Source of the DNA: Stutzerimonas kunmingensis
Lineage (GTDB): Bacteria; Pseudomonadota; Gammaproteobacteria; Pseudomonadales; Pseudomonadaceae
NCBI RefSeq assembly: GCF_014764705.1
Contig: NZ_JACXXG010000003.1
Coordinates: forward strand, 124,001-188,000
Direction: 5' to 3'
Length of the DNA stretch: 64,000 nucleotides
Shown: positions 35,010-44,226 of the stretch, in pieces
Position numbering within the stretch: the stretch's first letter is position 1
How the letters are laid out: each line of letters begins with the position of its first letter
Translations under genes and position numbers: made by a program
Notes under the pieces: model-generated
Databases searched by the model: none
What the model was told of the DNA's origin: nothing
What the model saw: the letters and a program-made list of their open reading frames with translations, nothing else

Positions 35010-37286
35010 ATGAACGACATGGAAAACATGACCGCGAATTCCGATGTGCAACGGCTGGACTTCAACACGCCGGCGCTGCAACGCAAGCGCCGCATCCGCG
35101 CGCTGAAAGATCACCTGGCGCGCTGGTACGTGTCCATCGGCGGTCTGGCGGTGCTGGTCGCCATCACCCTGATCTTCTTCTACCTGGCGCAGGTCGTACT
35201 GCCGATGTTCCAGGGCGCCGAGCTGGAAAGCCGCGCGGCGCAGCAGCCGGCCTGGTTGGCCGATGCCGGCGAGCCGCTGCTGCTGGCGGTGGAGGAGCAG
35301 AACCAGGTCGCAATGCGCCTGGGTTCCGACGGGCAGGTGCGCTTCTTCGGGCTGAGCGACGGTGCATTGCTGTCGAGCAAGACGTTGCCGCTGCCAGCCG
35401 GCAGCCGTGTCGTCTCGGTGGGGCAGGACACGCCAAGCACACGCCGGCTGGTGCTGGGCCTGGATAACGGCCAGGCGCTGGTGCTCGAGCACAACTACAA
35501 GGTCACCTACCCTAACAATAAGAAGACCATCACCCCCGAACTCGCTTATCCCTTCGGTGAGGAGCCGCTGCAGCTCGACCCCGAGGGTCGCCCGATCGAT
35601 CAGGCCGCCATCAGCCTGAACGGCAAGACGTTGCTCGTTGCCGGCGCTACCGGCACGGCATTGCACGCTCAGCGCATCGCCAGCAGCGAAAACCTGATGA
35701 CTGGCGAGGTGACGCTGGAGCAGGAACGCCTCAACCTGCCGCAACTGGCCGAGCCGATTCGCCAGCTGCTGCTCGACCCGCGGCACATGTGGCTCTACGC
35801 AATCAGCGGCAAGGCCAGCGCGGATGTCTTCGATCTGCGCCGCAAGCAGCTCAATGGTCGCTACAAGCTGGTTGGCGACGGCAGCGAGATCACCACGATC
35901 AGCCCGCTGCTGGCGGGCATATCGCTGATGATCGGCGACTCCAAGGGTGGCATCGGCCAGTGGTTCATGGTGCGCTCCGCCGACGGCCAGGCGGAGTTGA
36001 AGAACGTACGCAACTTCAAGCTGGGCAGCAGCCCGATCCGCCAGATCCTGCCGGAGGAGCGCCGCAAGGGCTTCCTCGCGCTGGATGACGCCGGCAGCAT
36101 CGGCATTTTCCACAGCACCGCGCATCGCACCTTGCTCAAGGAACAGGTCGCTGAAGGCGCCGCTTTGGCTGCCATGTCGCCGCGTGCCACGCGCCTGCTG
36201 GTGGAGTCGGAGCAGGGGCTGCAGCGCTTCGTGATCGACAACCCGCACCCGGAAATCTCCTGGAGCGCGCTGTGGGGCAAGGTCTGGTACGAAAGCTATC
36301 CGGAGCCGGACTATGTCTGGCAGTCGACCTCGGCCAATGGCGACTTCGAACCCAAGCTGAGCCTCGCGCCGCTGGCCTTCGGCACGCTCAAGGCGGCGTT
36401 CTACGCGATGCTGCTGGCGGCCCCGCTGGCGATCTGTGCGGCGTTCTACACCGCCTACTTCATGGCGCCCAGGCTGCGCAGCAAGGTCAAGCCGATCATC
36501 GAACTGATGGAAGCGTTGCCGACGGTGATCCTTGGCTTCTTCGCCGGCCTGTTCCTCGCGCCATTTCTGGAGAACCACCTGCCGGGCATCTTCAGCCTGC
36601 TGTTGCTGATGCCGGTCGGGATTCTGTTCGCCGCCTGGGCCTGGAGCCGCCTGCCTCAGGCCGTGCGTCTCGCGGTGCCGGATGGCTGGGAGGCCGTGCT
36701 GCTGATCCCGGTGATCCTGCTGATCGGCTTCGGCTCGCTGGAAATCAGCGGCCATCTGGAGAATTGGTTCTTTGGCGGTGACATGCGCCTGTGGCTGTCC
36801 AATGACATGGGTATCCCGTTCGACCAGCGCAACGCCCTGGTAATCGGCCTGGCGATGGGCTTCGCGGTGATCCCGACCATCTATTCGATCGCTGAAGACG
36901 CCGTGTTCAGCGTGCCGCGCAGCCTGACGCTGGGCTCGCTGGCTTTGGGCGCCACGCCCTGGCAGACGCTCACCCGCGTGGTGCTGCTGACCGCCAGCCC
37001 GGGCATTTTCTCCGCGCTGATGATCGGCATGGGCCGCGCCGTGGGCGAAACCATGATTGTGCTGATGGCCACCGGCAACACGCCGATCATGGAAGCCAAC
37101 ATCTTCGAAGGCATGCGCACCCTGGCCGCCAACGTCGCCGTGGAGATGCCCGAGTCCGAGGTCGGCGGCACCCATTACCGCGTGCTCTTCCTCGCCGCGC
37201 TGGTACTGCTGATGTTCACCTTTGTGATGAACACCCTCGCCGAGCTGATTCGTCAGCGTCTGCGTGGCAAGTACGCCAGCCTGTAA
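35010..37286 (+). CDS. pstC: Phosphate ABC transporter permease PstC, long form
   Basis: 758 residues, more than twice the E. coli PstC. After a cytoplasmic N-terminus, one helix (about 39-66) leads to a periplasmic domain of about 380 residues. That domain has recurring beta-strand phrases resembling a propeller (VRFFGLSDGALLSSKTLPLP, RRLVLGLDNGQALVLEHNYK). The ABC permease core occupies about 450-750, with the cytoplasmic ATPase-contact loop near SLTLGSLALGATPWQTL. It forms the phosphate channel with PstA. Enlarged PstC is known in pseudomonads; the role of the extra domain is not established. Confidence 0.93.
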   Translation: MNDMENMTANSDVQRLDFNTPALQRKRRIRALKDHLARWYVSIGGLAVLVAITLIFFYLAQVVLPMFQGAELESRAAQQPAWLADAGEPLLLAVEEQNQVAMRLGSDGQVRFFGLSDGALLSSKTLPLPAGSRVVSVGQDTPSTRRLVLGLDNGQALVLEHNYKVTYPNNKKTITPELAYPFGEEPLQLDPEGRPIDQAAISLNGKTLLVAGATGTALHAQRIASSENLMTGEVTLEQERLNLPQLAEPIRQLLLDPRHMWLYAISGKASADVFDLRRKQLNGRYKLVGDGSEITTISPLLAGISLMIGDSKGGIGQWFMVRSADGQAELKNVRNFKLGSSPIRQILPEERRKGFLALDDAGSIGIFHSTAHRTLLKEQVAEGAALAAMSPRATRLLVESEQGLQRFVIDNPHPEISWSALWGKVWYESYPEPDYVWQSTSANGDFEPKLSLAPLAFGTLKAAFYAMLLAAPLAICAAFYTAYFMAPRLRSKVKPIIELMEALPTVILGFFAGLFLAPFLENHLPGIFSLLLLMPVGILFAAWAWSRLPQAVRLAVPDGWEAVLLIPVILLIGFGSLEISGHLENWFFGGDMRLWLSNDMGIPFDQRNALVIGLAMGFAVIPTIYSIAEDAVFSVPRSLTLGSLALGATPWQTLTRVVLLTASPGIFSALMIGMGRAVGETMIVLMATGNTPIMEANIFEGMRTLAANVAVEMPESEVGGTHYRVLFLAALVLLMFTFVMNTLAELIRQRLRGKYASL

Positions 37287-37313
37287 ACCAGATTTCGCAG
37301 AAGGTATCGATCC

Positions 37314-38984
37314 GTGAAAAAGGATTCGTTGAACACCTGGGTCAAGAGCGGCACACCCTGGATCTGGATGAACGCCGGCGCGGTGTCCATCGCCGTGATC
37401 ATGACTCTGGGGCTGCTGGCGATCATCGCCGTGCGCGGTCTGGCGCACTTCTGGCCGGCCGATGTGATCGTCGCCGACTACAGCATGCCGGGCGCCGAGA
37501 TGCGCGTGCTGGCCGGTGAGGTGGCCCAGGCTGAAGAGGTGCCACGCGCGCGTCTGGCGGCCAGCGGCCTGCCGGTGAACGTCGAAGGCGGCGAGTTCAT
37601 GACTCGCGAGTTGCTCAAGGTCGGCAACCGCGAGGTGTACGGCGCGGATTTCTCCTGGGTGGTTGGAGAGTGGCTGAGCAATCAGCACACGCCCGCCGAG
37701 CTGATGGTTCTGGAGCGTCGTGAGTGGGGCAATTTCTATGGCTACCTGCTCAACGTGAAGGAAGCCGGCCAGCTGGTCGCCGAGGGAGAAGGCGCCTGGA
37801 ACGAGTTGCAGGCACGCATCGACCGCGTCGACGAACTGCACACGCAGATCTCTCGTATCGAAAAGGTGGAGATCGGCCGCATCAACCACGGCCTCGAGCG
37901 TCTGCGCCTGAAGACCCGTCAGCTGGAGCTTAACGATCGCCTGGACGCGGCTGCCCAGGCCGATCTGGATGCCGAGCGCGCCCAGTGGGATGCCGAGTAC
38001 CGGGTGCTGGAAGAAAAGCTGGTCGCCCTGCAGCAGCAGTTCAACCGCGACAGCATCACCGTGCGCACGGCCGACGGCCGCGAGCAGGAGATCACCCTGG
38101 GCAAGGTGGTGCGGGCGTTCCAGCCCAATGCCATGTCGACGCCGCAGAAGCTGATGTTCTACTTCGCCAAACTGTGGGAATTCGTCAGCGACGAGCCGCG
38201 CGAGGCGAACACCGAGGGCGGCGTGTTCCCGGCGATCTTCGGTACCGTGCTGATGACCCTGATCATGGCGGTGATCGTCACCCCGTTCGGCGTGATCGCC
38301 GCGGTCTACCTGCGTGAATACGCCAAGCAGGGCCTGCTCACCCGGATCATCCGCATCGCGGTGAACAACCTGGCCGGCGTGCCGTCGATCGTCTACGGCG
38401 TATTCGGTCTGGGCTTCTTCGTCTACGTCCTGGGCGGTTCGCTGGACCGCTTGTTCTACCCGGAAGCCGCACCGGCACCGGTGTTCGGCACGCCGGGCCT
38501 GATGTGGGCCTCGCTGACCCTGGCGATCCTTACCCTGCCGGTGGTGATCGTTGCCACCGAGGAAGGCCTGGCGCGCATCCCGCGGATGATCCGCGAAGGC
38601 TCGCTGGCCCTTGGTGCGACCAAGTCGGAGACGCTGTGGAAGGTGGTTTTGCCAATGGCCAGCCCGGCAATGATGACCGGCCTGATCCTTGCCGTGGCCC
38701 GCGCCGCCGGTGAAGTGGCTCCGCTGATGCTGGTCGGTGTGGTCAAGCTGGCACCGAACCTGCCGCTCAATGGCAACTACCCCTACTTGCATCTGGACCA
38801 GAAGATCATGCACCTGGGCTTCCACATCTACGACGTCGGCTTCCAGAGCCCCAACGTCGAGGCGGCACGACCGCTGGTGTATGCGACTGCGCTGCTGCTG
38901 GTGCTGGTGATCGCCGCGCTCAACTTCACAGCGATCTACATCCGCAACCACCTGCGCGAGAAGTACAAGGCGCTGGATCATTAA
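37314..38984 (+). CDS. pstA: Phosphate ABC transporter permease PstA, long form
   Basis: 556 residues from a GTG start with AAGG before it. After the first helix (about 16-42) there is an insertion of about 255 residues, predicted periplasmic. Its middle (about 163-245) is a charged coiled coil (ISRIEKVEIGRINHGLERLR). The permease core starts near residue 303 (GTVLMTLIMAVIVTPFGVIA) and carries the ATPase-contact loop SLALGATKSETLWKVVLP. The insertion mirrors the enlarged PstC and suggests that the two extra domains interact outside the membrane. It follows pstC after 27 bases. Confidence 0.93.
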   Translation: MKKDSLNTWVKSGTPWIWMNAGAVSIAVIMTLGLLAIIAVRGLAHFWPADVIVADYSMPGAEMRVLAGEVAQAEEVPRARLAASGLPVNVEGGEFMTRELLKVGNREVYGADFSWVVGEWLSNQHTPAELMVLERREWGNFYGYLLNVKEAGQLVAEGEGAWNELQARIDRVDELHTQISRIEKVEIGRINHGLERLRLKTRQLELNDRLDAAAQADLDAERAQWDAEYRVLEEKLVALQQQFNRDSITVRTADGREQEITLGKVVRAFQPNAMSTPQKLMFYFAKLWEFVSDEPREANTEGGVFPAIFGTVLMTLIMAVIVTPFGVIAAVYLREYAKQGLLTRIIRIAVNNLAGVPSIVYGVFGLGFFVYVLGGSLDRLFYPEAAPAPVFGTPGLMWASLTLAILTLPVVIVATEEGLARIPRMIREGSLALGATKSETLWKVVLPMASPAMMTGLILAVARAAGEVAPLMLVGVVKLAPNLPLNGNYPYLHLDQKIMHLGFHIYDVGFQSPNVEAARPLVYATALLLVLVIAALNFTAIYIRNHLREKYKALDH

Positions 38985-39039
38985 TTGAAGCGGCAAGCTC
39001 AAGCCACCGGCCTCGGGAGAAACGAGGCGCTGACTTGGG

Positions 39040-39067
39040 CTTGCAGCCTGTAGCTTGCAGCTGGCAG
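39040..39067 (+). repeat. Four tandem degenerate heptamers (CTTGCAG)
   Basis: Four successive heptamers CTTGCAG, CCTGTAG, CTTGCAG and CTGGCAG lie 20 bases before pstB. A copy of the inverse unit (GCAAGCT, 38993-38999) stands near the pstA stop and could pair with AGCTTGC at 39052-39058. From general knowledge, short heptameric arrays of this type recur between genes in pseudomonads. Function is unknown; they may form an RNA hairpin between pstA and pstB. Confidence 0.6.
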
Positions 39068-39086
39068 CTGCGAACGGAGCGAGCAC

Positions 39087-39914
39087 ATGCAAACCAACAC
39101 GCATTCCATTGATATCTCGGCCCTCGGCCGCGACAAGCGCAGCCTGAACCTGGCCAACGAGCAGGTCGCCATCGAAGTGCCCGATCTGAGCCTGTACTAC
39201 GGGCAGAAGCAGGCGCTGTTCAACGTCGCGATGAACATCCCCAAGCAGCGTGTGACTGCCTTCATCGGCCCGTCCGGCTGCGGCAAGTCGACCCTGCTGC
39301 GCTGCTTCAACCGCATGAACGACCTGGTCGACGGCTGCCGCATCGAAGGCGCGATCAACCTCGATGGCACCAACATCTACCGCAAGGGCGAGGACGTGGC
39401 CGACCTGCGTCGTCGCGTCGGCATGGTGTTCCAGAAGCCCAACCCGTTCCCCAAGAGCATCTACGAGAACGTGGTCTACGGCCTGCGCATCCAGGGCATC
39501 AAGCAGAAGCGTGTGCTCGACGAAACCGTTGAGTGGGCACTCAAGGGCGCGGCGCTGTGGGATGAGGTGAAGGACCGTCTGCACGAATCGGCGCTCGGCC
39601 TCTCCGGCGGTCAGCAGCAGCGTCTGGTCATCGCCCGCACCATCGCCGTGCAGCCGGAAGTGCTGCTGCTCGACGAGCCGAGTTCCGCGCTCGACCCGAT
39701 CTCCTCGCTGAAGGTCGAAGAGCTGATCTACGAACTGAAGGCCAAGTACACCATCGTCATCGTCACCCACAACATGCAGCAGGCCGCGCGGGTGTCCGAC
39801 TACACGGCGTTCATGTACATGGGCAAACTGATCGAGTACGGCGACACCGATACGCTGTTCACCAACCCGGCCAAGAAGCAGACCGAAGACTACATCACCG
39901 GCCGCTACGGCTAG
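39087..39914 (+). CDS. pstB: Phosphate ABC transporter ATPase PstB
   Basis: 275 residues. Walker A ([20 protein letters not shown]), Q-loop ([18 protein letters not shown]), signature ([16 protein letters not shown]), Walker B ([16 protein letters not shown]) and H-loop ([15 protein letters not shown]) are all present. It powers phosphate import and, with PhoU, relays phosphate status to PhoR. The N-terminus has about 30 extra residues before the ABC core, as is usual in pseudomonads. A GGAG site precedes the start. Confidence 0.97.
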   Translation: MQTNTHSIDISALGRDKRSLNLANEQVAIEVPDLSLYYGQKQALFNVAMNIPKQRVTAFIGPSGCGKSTLLRCFNRMNDLVDGCRIEGAINLDGTNIYRKGEDVADLRRRVGMVFQKPNPFPKSIYENVVYGLRIQGIKQKRVLDETVEWALKGAALWDEVKDRLHESALGLSGGQQQRLVIARTIAVQPEVLLLDEPSSALDPISSLKVEELIYELKAKYTIVIVTHNMQQAARVSDYTAFMYMGKLIEYGDTDTLFTNPAKKQTEDYITGRYG

Positions 39915-40019
39915 CCGGCTATGGCAAATCGCGCTGCGCGTTGTCGGCGGCGCTTGCCGTACCTGGTTCGTACTGTCTGCGCGCCGCCTCCTAGCGCAGC
40001 ACGATTTGCCAAAGGCCGG
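39915..40019. repeat. 105-bp imperfect palindromic element between pstB and phoU
   Basis: The sequence folds on itself over its full length. Paired blocks are CCGGC/GCCGG (39915-39919 with 40015-40019), TGGCAAATCG/CGATTTGCCA (39922-39931 with 40002-40011), GGCGGCGC/GCGCCGCC near the middle (39947-39954 with 39981-39988 and flank), and GTAC/GTAC at the centre (39959-39962 with 39970-39973). It starts on the base after the pstB stop codon. This is the form of a small non-autonomous repeat (MITE or REP-type unit) or of a strong mRNA hairpin separating pstB from phoU. Whether it is repeated elsewhere in the genome cannot be seen here. Confidence 0.65.
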
Positions 40020-40060
40020 ACCGTCCGGCGAGAGAACAACAGTTTCGCAAGGGTTCGCAC

Positions 40061-40789
40061 ATGATCAGCAAAGACAGCCACACCCAACACATTTCCCAGC
40101 AGTTCAACGCCGAGCTGGAGGAGGTGCGCAGCCACCTGCTGGCCATGGGCGGGCTGGTGGAGAAGCAGGTCAATGACGCGGTGACCGCCCTGATCCAGGC
40201 CGATTCGGGCCTCGCTCAGCAGGTGCGCGACGTCGATGACCAGATCAACCAGATGGAGCGCAACATCGACGAGGAGTGCGTGCGCATCCTCGCCCGCCGT
40301 CAGCCGGCGGCCTCCGACCTGCGTCTGATCATCAGCATTTCCAAGTCGGTGATCGACCTCGAGCGCATCGGTGACGAGGCGACCAAGATCGCCCGCCGTG
40401 CCATCCAGCTGTGCGAGGAAGGCGAGTCGCCCAAGGGCTATGTCGAGGTGCGCCACATCGGCGACCAGGTACGCAAGATGGTGCAGGAAGCGCTCGACGC
40501 CTTTGCCCGCTTCGATGCCGACCTCGCGCTGTCGGTGGCGCAGTACGACAAGACTGTCGACCGCGAATACAAGACCGCCCTGCGCGAACTGGTCACCTAC
40601 ATGATGGAAGACCCGCGCTCGATCTCCCGCGTGCTCAGCGTGATCTGGGCGTTGCGCTCGCTGGAACGCATCGGCGACCACGCACGCAACATCGCCGAAC
40701 TGGTGATCTACCTGGTGCGCGGCACCGACGTGCGCCACCTCGGCCTGGCACGCATGGCCGAGGAAGTGGAAGGCTCGAAGGAGCGCTGA
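40061..40789 (+). CDS. phoU: Phosphate transport regulator PhoU
   Basis: 242 residues, all helical, with two repeats of the PhoU three-helix bundle: the first metal-contact stretch ERIGDEATKIARRAIQL, the second LERIGDHARNIAELVIYLV. It acts in the cytoplasm at PstB and PhoR to shut off the Pho regulon when phosphate is sufficient. It is the last gene of the pst cluster, separated from pstB by the palindromic element. A hairpin (40802-40810 with 40815-40823) follows the stop without a T-run. Confidence 0.96.
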   Translation: MISKDSHTQHISQQFNAELEEVRSHLLAMGGLVEKQVNDAVTALIQADSGLAQQVRDVDDQINQMERNIDEECVRILARRQPAASDLRLIISISKSVIDLERIGDEATKIARRAIQLCEEGESPKGYVEVRHIGDQVRKMVQEALDAFARFDADLALSVAQYDKTVDREYKTALRELVTYMMEDPRSISRVLSVIWALRSLERIGDHARNIAELVIYLVRGTDVRHLGLARMAEEVEGSKER

Positions 40790-40907
40790 TTCGCGGTCGC
40801 GGGGCGGGCAGTGATGTCCGCCCGGCGCCAAAATCTGCGGACAGAGCCGCCGCTGGCGTTGAGACTCGACCCATCCACCGGCATCGGTGCGCCCGCACGG
40901 ATGCCGC

Positions 40908-41822
40908 TCAGGTGCGGATCAGCGCCTCGCTCAGATAATCGATCAGCGCCCGCGTCTTCGGTGGCAGATGATGATTCTGCCGCCACAGCAGCCAGGCCTC
41001 GCCCTGGTATGAACCGGTGTAGCGCCACTGCGGCAGCACTTCGCGCAAACGACCCTCAGCCAGCGCCTGGGCCGCGGTGAAATGTGGCAGGCAGGTGATT
41101 CCCAGGTGTTCCAGCGCCACCAGCAGCCGCGCCTCGCTGTGGTTGCTGATGTAGCGACCGCGCACCGTCACCGTCTCCTGCTGCTGCCCGCGGCGCAGGT
41201 GCCAGCGATTGTCTCCCGCCGTTTCTCCCAGATACAGACAGCTATGGCGCAGCAGGTCCTGCGGATGTTGCGGCTCGCCGTGACGCTGCAGGTATTCGGG
41301 GCTGGCGCAGAGCAGCTGGCGCACCGGCCCGAGCGGCTTGCCGGCCAGGCCTTCGGGAGGGTTGTCGGTGACCAGTACCAGCAGGTCGAAACCGTCCTCG
41401 ATCAGGTCCGGGCTCTGGTCGCTGATCCGCAGCTGCACATCGACCTCGGGGTAGCGCTGCAGAAAGGCCGGCATCAACGGCCCGACGACGAACTTGCCAT
41501 AGGCCTTGGGTACGCTCAGGCGCACCAGCCCGCGTGGGCTGCGCATCAGCCGTTCGCCGATGGCGACGGCCGCGTCGGCCGCATCGAGCATATCCCGGCA
41601 ATGCTGGTAGAACTCCGCCCCGGCCTCGTTCAGCCGCAGCTGGCGCGTCGTGCGTTCCAGCAGGCGCAGCGCCAGAGCCTGCTCCAGCCGTGCTACCTGG
41701 CGGCTCACCGCCGACGGTGTGCTGCCCAGCAGGCGCGCAGCGCCGGAGAAGCTGCCGGCCTCGACCACCCGCACGAACACGGCCATGTAGGGCAGCAGTG
41801 CTGCGCTGTCATTCGTTCCCAT
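40908..41822 (-). CDS. LysR-family transcriptional regulator
   Basis: 304 residues. The N-terminal winged helix (about 8-65; FVRVVEAGSFSGAARLLGST, then SAVSRQVARLEQAL) and a periplasmic-binding-like effector domain (about 95-300) give the standard LysR layout. It is divergent from the DMT exporter gene at 41911, with 88 bases between the starts, and most likely controls that gene and itself. The effector is unknown. A hairpin with arms 40880-40885 and 40900-40905 lies just past its stop codon. Confidence 0.92.
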   Translation of the reverse strand: MGTNDSAALLPYMAVFVRVVEAGSFSGAARLLGSTPSAVSRQVARLEQALALRLLERTTRQLRLNEAGAEFYQHCRDMLDAADAAVAIGERLMRSPRGLVRLSVPKAYGKFVVGPLMPAFLQRYPEVDVQLRISDQSPDLIEDGFDLLVLVTDNPPEGLAGKPLGPVRQLLCASPEYLQRHGEPQHPQDLLRHSCLYLGETAGDNRWHLRRGQQQETVTVRGRYISNHSEARLLVALEHLGITCLPHFTAAQALAEGRLREVLPQWRYTGSYQGEAWLLWRQNHHLPPKTRALIDYLSEALIRT

Positions 41823-41910
41823 GCGGAACAGGTCCTGTGCTGTTTCGCTGGATTATCGACCGTGGCGGCAGGCCCGACAATCAGCGCCTGATTGGTGCGG
41901 GGATTCGAAC

Positions 41911-42822
41911 ATGAAAGGCACGTTGAGACAGGGGCTTTGGCTGGCCGATGGCATGCTGCTGATGGTGGCGCTGATCTGGGGCAGCAGCTATGCAGTGGCC
42001 AAGCAGGCGCTGCTGTTCTATCCGGTGCTGGGTTTCCTGGCGATTCGCTTCGGTCTGACATTTGTCCTGCTGCTGCCGCAACTGCGCGGCGTCGGCCGCC
42101 GGGCGCTGCGCCCCGGCCTGCCGCTGGGGCTGGTGATGCTGGCGATATTTCTCTGCGAGACCTGTGGCGTGATGCTGACCAGCGCCAGCAATGCTGCGTT
42201 TCTGATCAGCCTGTGCGTGGTGATCACGCCGTTCATGGAGTGGCTGCTGCTGCGCCAGCGGCCGCACAACACGCTGTTCCTAGCCTGCGCGATGTCGCTG
42301 GCGGGCGTCTGGCTGCTGACCGGCGGCCCGCAGCTGTCGCTGAATCTCGGCGATGCGCTGATGCTGGCTGCCGCGTTGCTGCGCGCGGTGCTGGTCTGCC
42401 TGACCCGGCGATTGACGGCCGGCCGGGAAATCCCGGCACTGGCGCTGACCGCGGTGCAGAGCGGGGTCGTTGCGAGCGGCTGTATCCTTCTCGGCTTGTC
42501 TTTGCCTGGCGAGCTGCCTGCGCTGCCAGGGGAGCCGGCGTTCTGGTTCGCGGCGCTATATCTGGTGCTGTTCGCCACGCTGTTCGCCATGTACGCGCAG
42601 AACCTCGCGCTGGGGCGCAGCAGTGCAACGCGAGTGTCGCTGCTGATGGGCTCCGAACCGCTGTTCGGCGCGATCATCGCCGGTCTCTGGCTGGGTGAGC
42701 GGCTGGGGCCGATGGGCTGGGCGGGTGGGTCGCTGATCATGCTGGCAACGCTGTGCACCCTGGGCATCGGCCGTCAGCCGGCGCTGAGCGCGGCTGGCGA
42801 TGGTGCGCCGATCCGGGCCTAG
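41911..42822 (+). CDS. EamA/DMT-superfamily transporter
   Basis: 303 residues from the ATG at 41911, the start that places the first helix (DGMLLMVALIWGSSYAVAKQ) at the N-terminus. Ten hydrophobic segments form two EamA repeats (about 15-145 and 160-290; second-half motif LLMGSEPLFGAIIAGLWLGE). Members usually export amino acids or other metabolites. It is divergent from a LysR gene that probably controls it. The substrate cannot be assigned. An earlier in-frame ATG at 41821 overlaps the LysR start and is unlikely. Confidence 0.88.
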   Translation: MKGTLRQGLWLADGMLLMVALIWGSSYAVAKQALLFYPVLGFLAIRFGLTFVLLLPQLRGVGRRALRPGLPLGLVMLAIFLCETCGVMLTSASNAAFLISLCVVITPFMEWLLLRQRPHNTLFLACAMSLAGVWLLTGGPQLSLNLGDALMLAAALLRAVLVCLTRRLTAGREIPALALTAVQSGVVASGCILLGLSLPGELPALPGEPAFWFAALYLVLFATLFAMYAQNLALGRSSATRVSLLMGSEPLFGAIIAGLWLGERLGPMGWAGGSLIMLATLCTLGIGRQPALSAAGDGAPIRA

Positions 42823-42852
42823 CGCGTACGCACGGCGGGGCCTGCAGACCGG

Positions 42853-44226
42853 TCAGCTTTGCCGCAGTTCGGCCTGCAGCTCATCCAGCGCCGCCTGGCG
42901 CTCGCCATCCTGCAGGCGGGCGCCGGGGTTGAGCGAGGACCACTCGGGATGGGCGCGGCAGCGCTGCAGGGCTTCGGGCAGCTTGCCCTCGCGCCAGCCC
43001 TGATCCTGCGGAGTGGCCAGGCGGATCGCCTCAGTGGCGGCGTGCCCCCGAGTCGCAAGCACGGCCAACAGCTGGCGCTGTCGCAGGGCGAGCAGGCGCA
43101 GCACGGCGTCGTCGACGCTCAGTTCACGCTGGCCCTTTAGTTTGCCCAGCAGGCGATTGCCATAGTGCCGCGCGGTCTGCGCGCCGCCGCCGGCAAGGGC
43201 GCCGAGCAGCGCCGCCGCGCCGAGGGTGATACCACCGACCATCAGGTCGACCCCGGCACCGGCGGCCGCGCCTGCGGCCATACCACTGCCGATCTTCACG
43301 CCCAGCTGCTTGAGTGTTTCCGGATTGAACAGGTCGTCGCCCCAGCGGCCGTCGAGCAGTGGCAGGTCGCTGGCTGCCGCCTGTTCCTTGCGAAAGGCAT
43401 ACAGGCGCAGCAGGGATTCGACGCAGCGCTGTTCGCGGCCACGCACGGCGTCATGCAGTTCACGTATGGCGCCGCGCTCCAGTTCCGGCTGTGCGGCCAC
43501 GCTGCGTCGGCAGGCGGCGACGTCCACCAGCAGTTCGGCGATCAGCCGCTGCCCGCTGACCAGTCGCGCCGCGGCCTGCGCCTCATGGTCTTCGATCAGC
43601 CGCTGCAGCTTGGGCCGTGCCTGTTCCAGCAGCAGCGCCAGGCTTTCGTACAGGCGACGCTCGCCATCCACCGGCGGTGCCACGCTGTCGAAGCGCACCA
43701 GCGCATGCAGGCCGAGACGGGCCAGTGCCTGACGCCATTCATCTTCACGATGCCCCGGCTGGGCGACGAAGTTGAGCACCGGCAGCAGCGGCTTGCCGCA
43801 GCCGGCGAGTACCGCCAGCTCGTCCTTGTACTTGGCCAGCACCGGCTCGCGGGCATCGATCACGTAGAGCCCGGCGTCGCTGGCGAGCAGCTGGCGCAGC
43901 ACCTTGGCTTCCTGTTCGAAACGCTGGCGCGCCTCGTTGCCGTCGAGAAAGCGCGCGGTGCGCGCCGGCCCGTCGAGGCGTTCGCCGGGGCGCTCCACGC
44001 GTTCCAGGTAGTCGAGCAGGGCGATGGCATCTTCCAGGCCGGGGGTGTCGTACAGCTCCAGCAGTGCTTCGCCGTCCACCGACAGCCGTGCGCCTTCGAC
44101 ATGGCGGGTGGTGCTGGGGCGGTGCGAAACCTCGCCGAAACCGGCATCACGGGTCAGGGTGCGCAGCAGCGAGGTCTTGCCGACATTGGTATGGCCGACC
44201 ACGGCGAGCTTCAGGGCTTCAGTCAT
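42853..44226 (-). CDS. DUF3482-type GTPase
   Basis: 457 residues from the ATG at 44226. The N-terminal third is an Era/TrmE-like GTPase: P-loop VVGHTNVGKTSLLRTL, switch STTRHVEG, DTPGLEDA. The rest matches the DUF3482 arrangement, with a helical middle and a glycine-rich hydrophobic stretch (GSGMAAGAAAGAGVDLMVGG) that may insert in the membrane. The start overlaps the end of the upstream DUF2868 gene by 8 bases, so the two proteins are coupled and probably act together at the inner membrane. The biological role is unknown. The overall layout recalls dynamin- or YcjX/YcjF-like pairs, but that is only analogy. Confidence 0.85.
   Translation of the reverse strand: MTEALKLAVVGHTNVGKTSLLRTLTRDAGFGEVSHRPSTTRHVEGARLSVDGEALLELYDTPGLEDAIALLDYLERVERPGERLDGPARTARFLDGNEARQRFEQEAKVLRQLLASDAGLYVIDAREPVLAKYKDELAVLAGCGKPLLPVLNFVAQPGHREDEWRQALARLGLHALVRFDSVAPPVDGERRLYESLALLLEQARPKLQRLIEDHEAQAAARLVSGQRLIAELLVDVAACRRSVAAQPELERGAIRELHDAVRGREQRCVESLLRLYAFRKEQAAASDLPLLDGRWGDDLFNPETLKQLGVKIGSGMAAGAAAGAGVDLMVGGITLGAAALLGALAGGGAQTARHYGNRLLGKLKGQRELSVDDAVLRLLALRQRQLLAVLATRGHAATEAIRLATPQDQGWREGKLPEALQRCRAHPEWSSLNPGARLQDGERQAALDELQAELRQS

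Noticed and set aside
34929-39770. A 1613-residue open frame antisense to pstC, pstA and pstB
   Set aside because: It is low-complexity in Gln, His, Arg and Asp and lies opposite intact, well-recognised genes. It is the usual by-product of high GC at third codon positions.
41893-41910. Minus-strand GTTCGAATCCCCGCACC resembling a tRNA T-arm and 3' end
   Set aside because: The matching 5' arm of the T-stem and the rest of a tRNA are absent, and the sequence is the leader of the DMT transporter gene. It is most likely chance.
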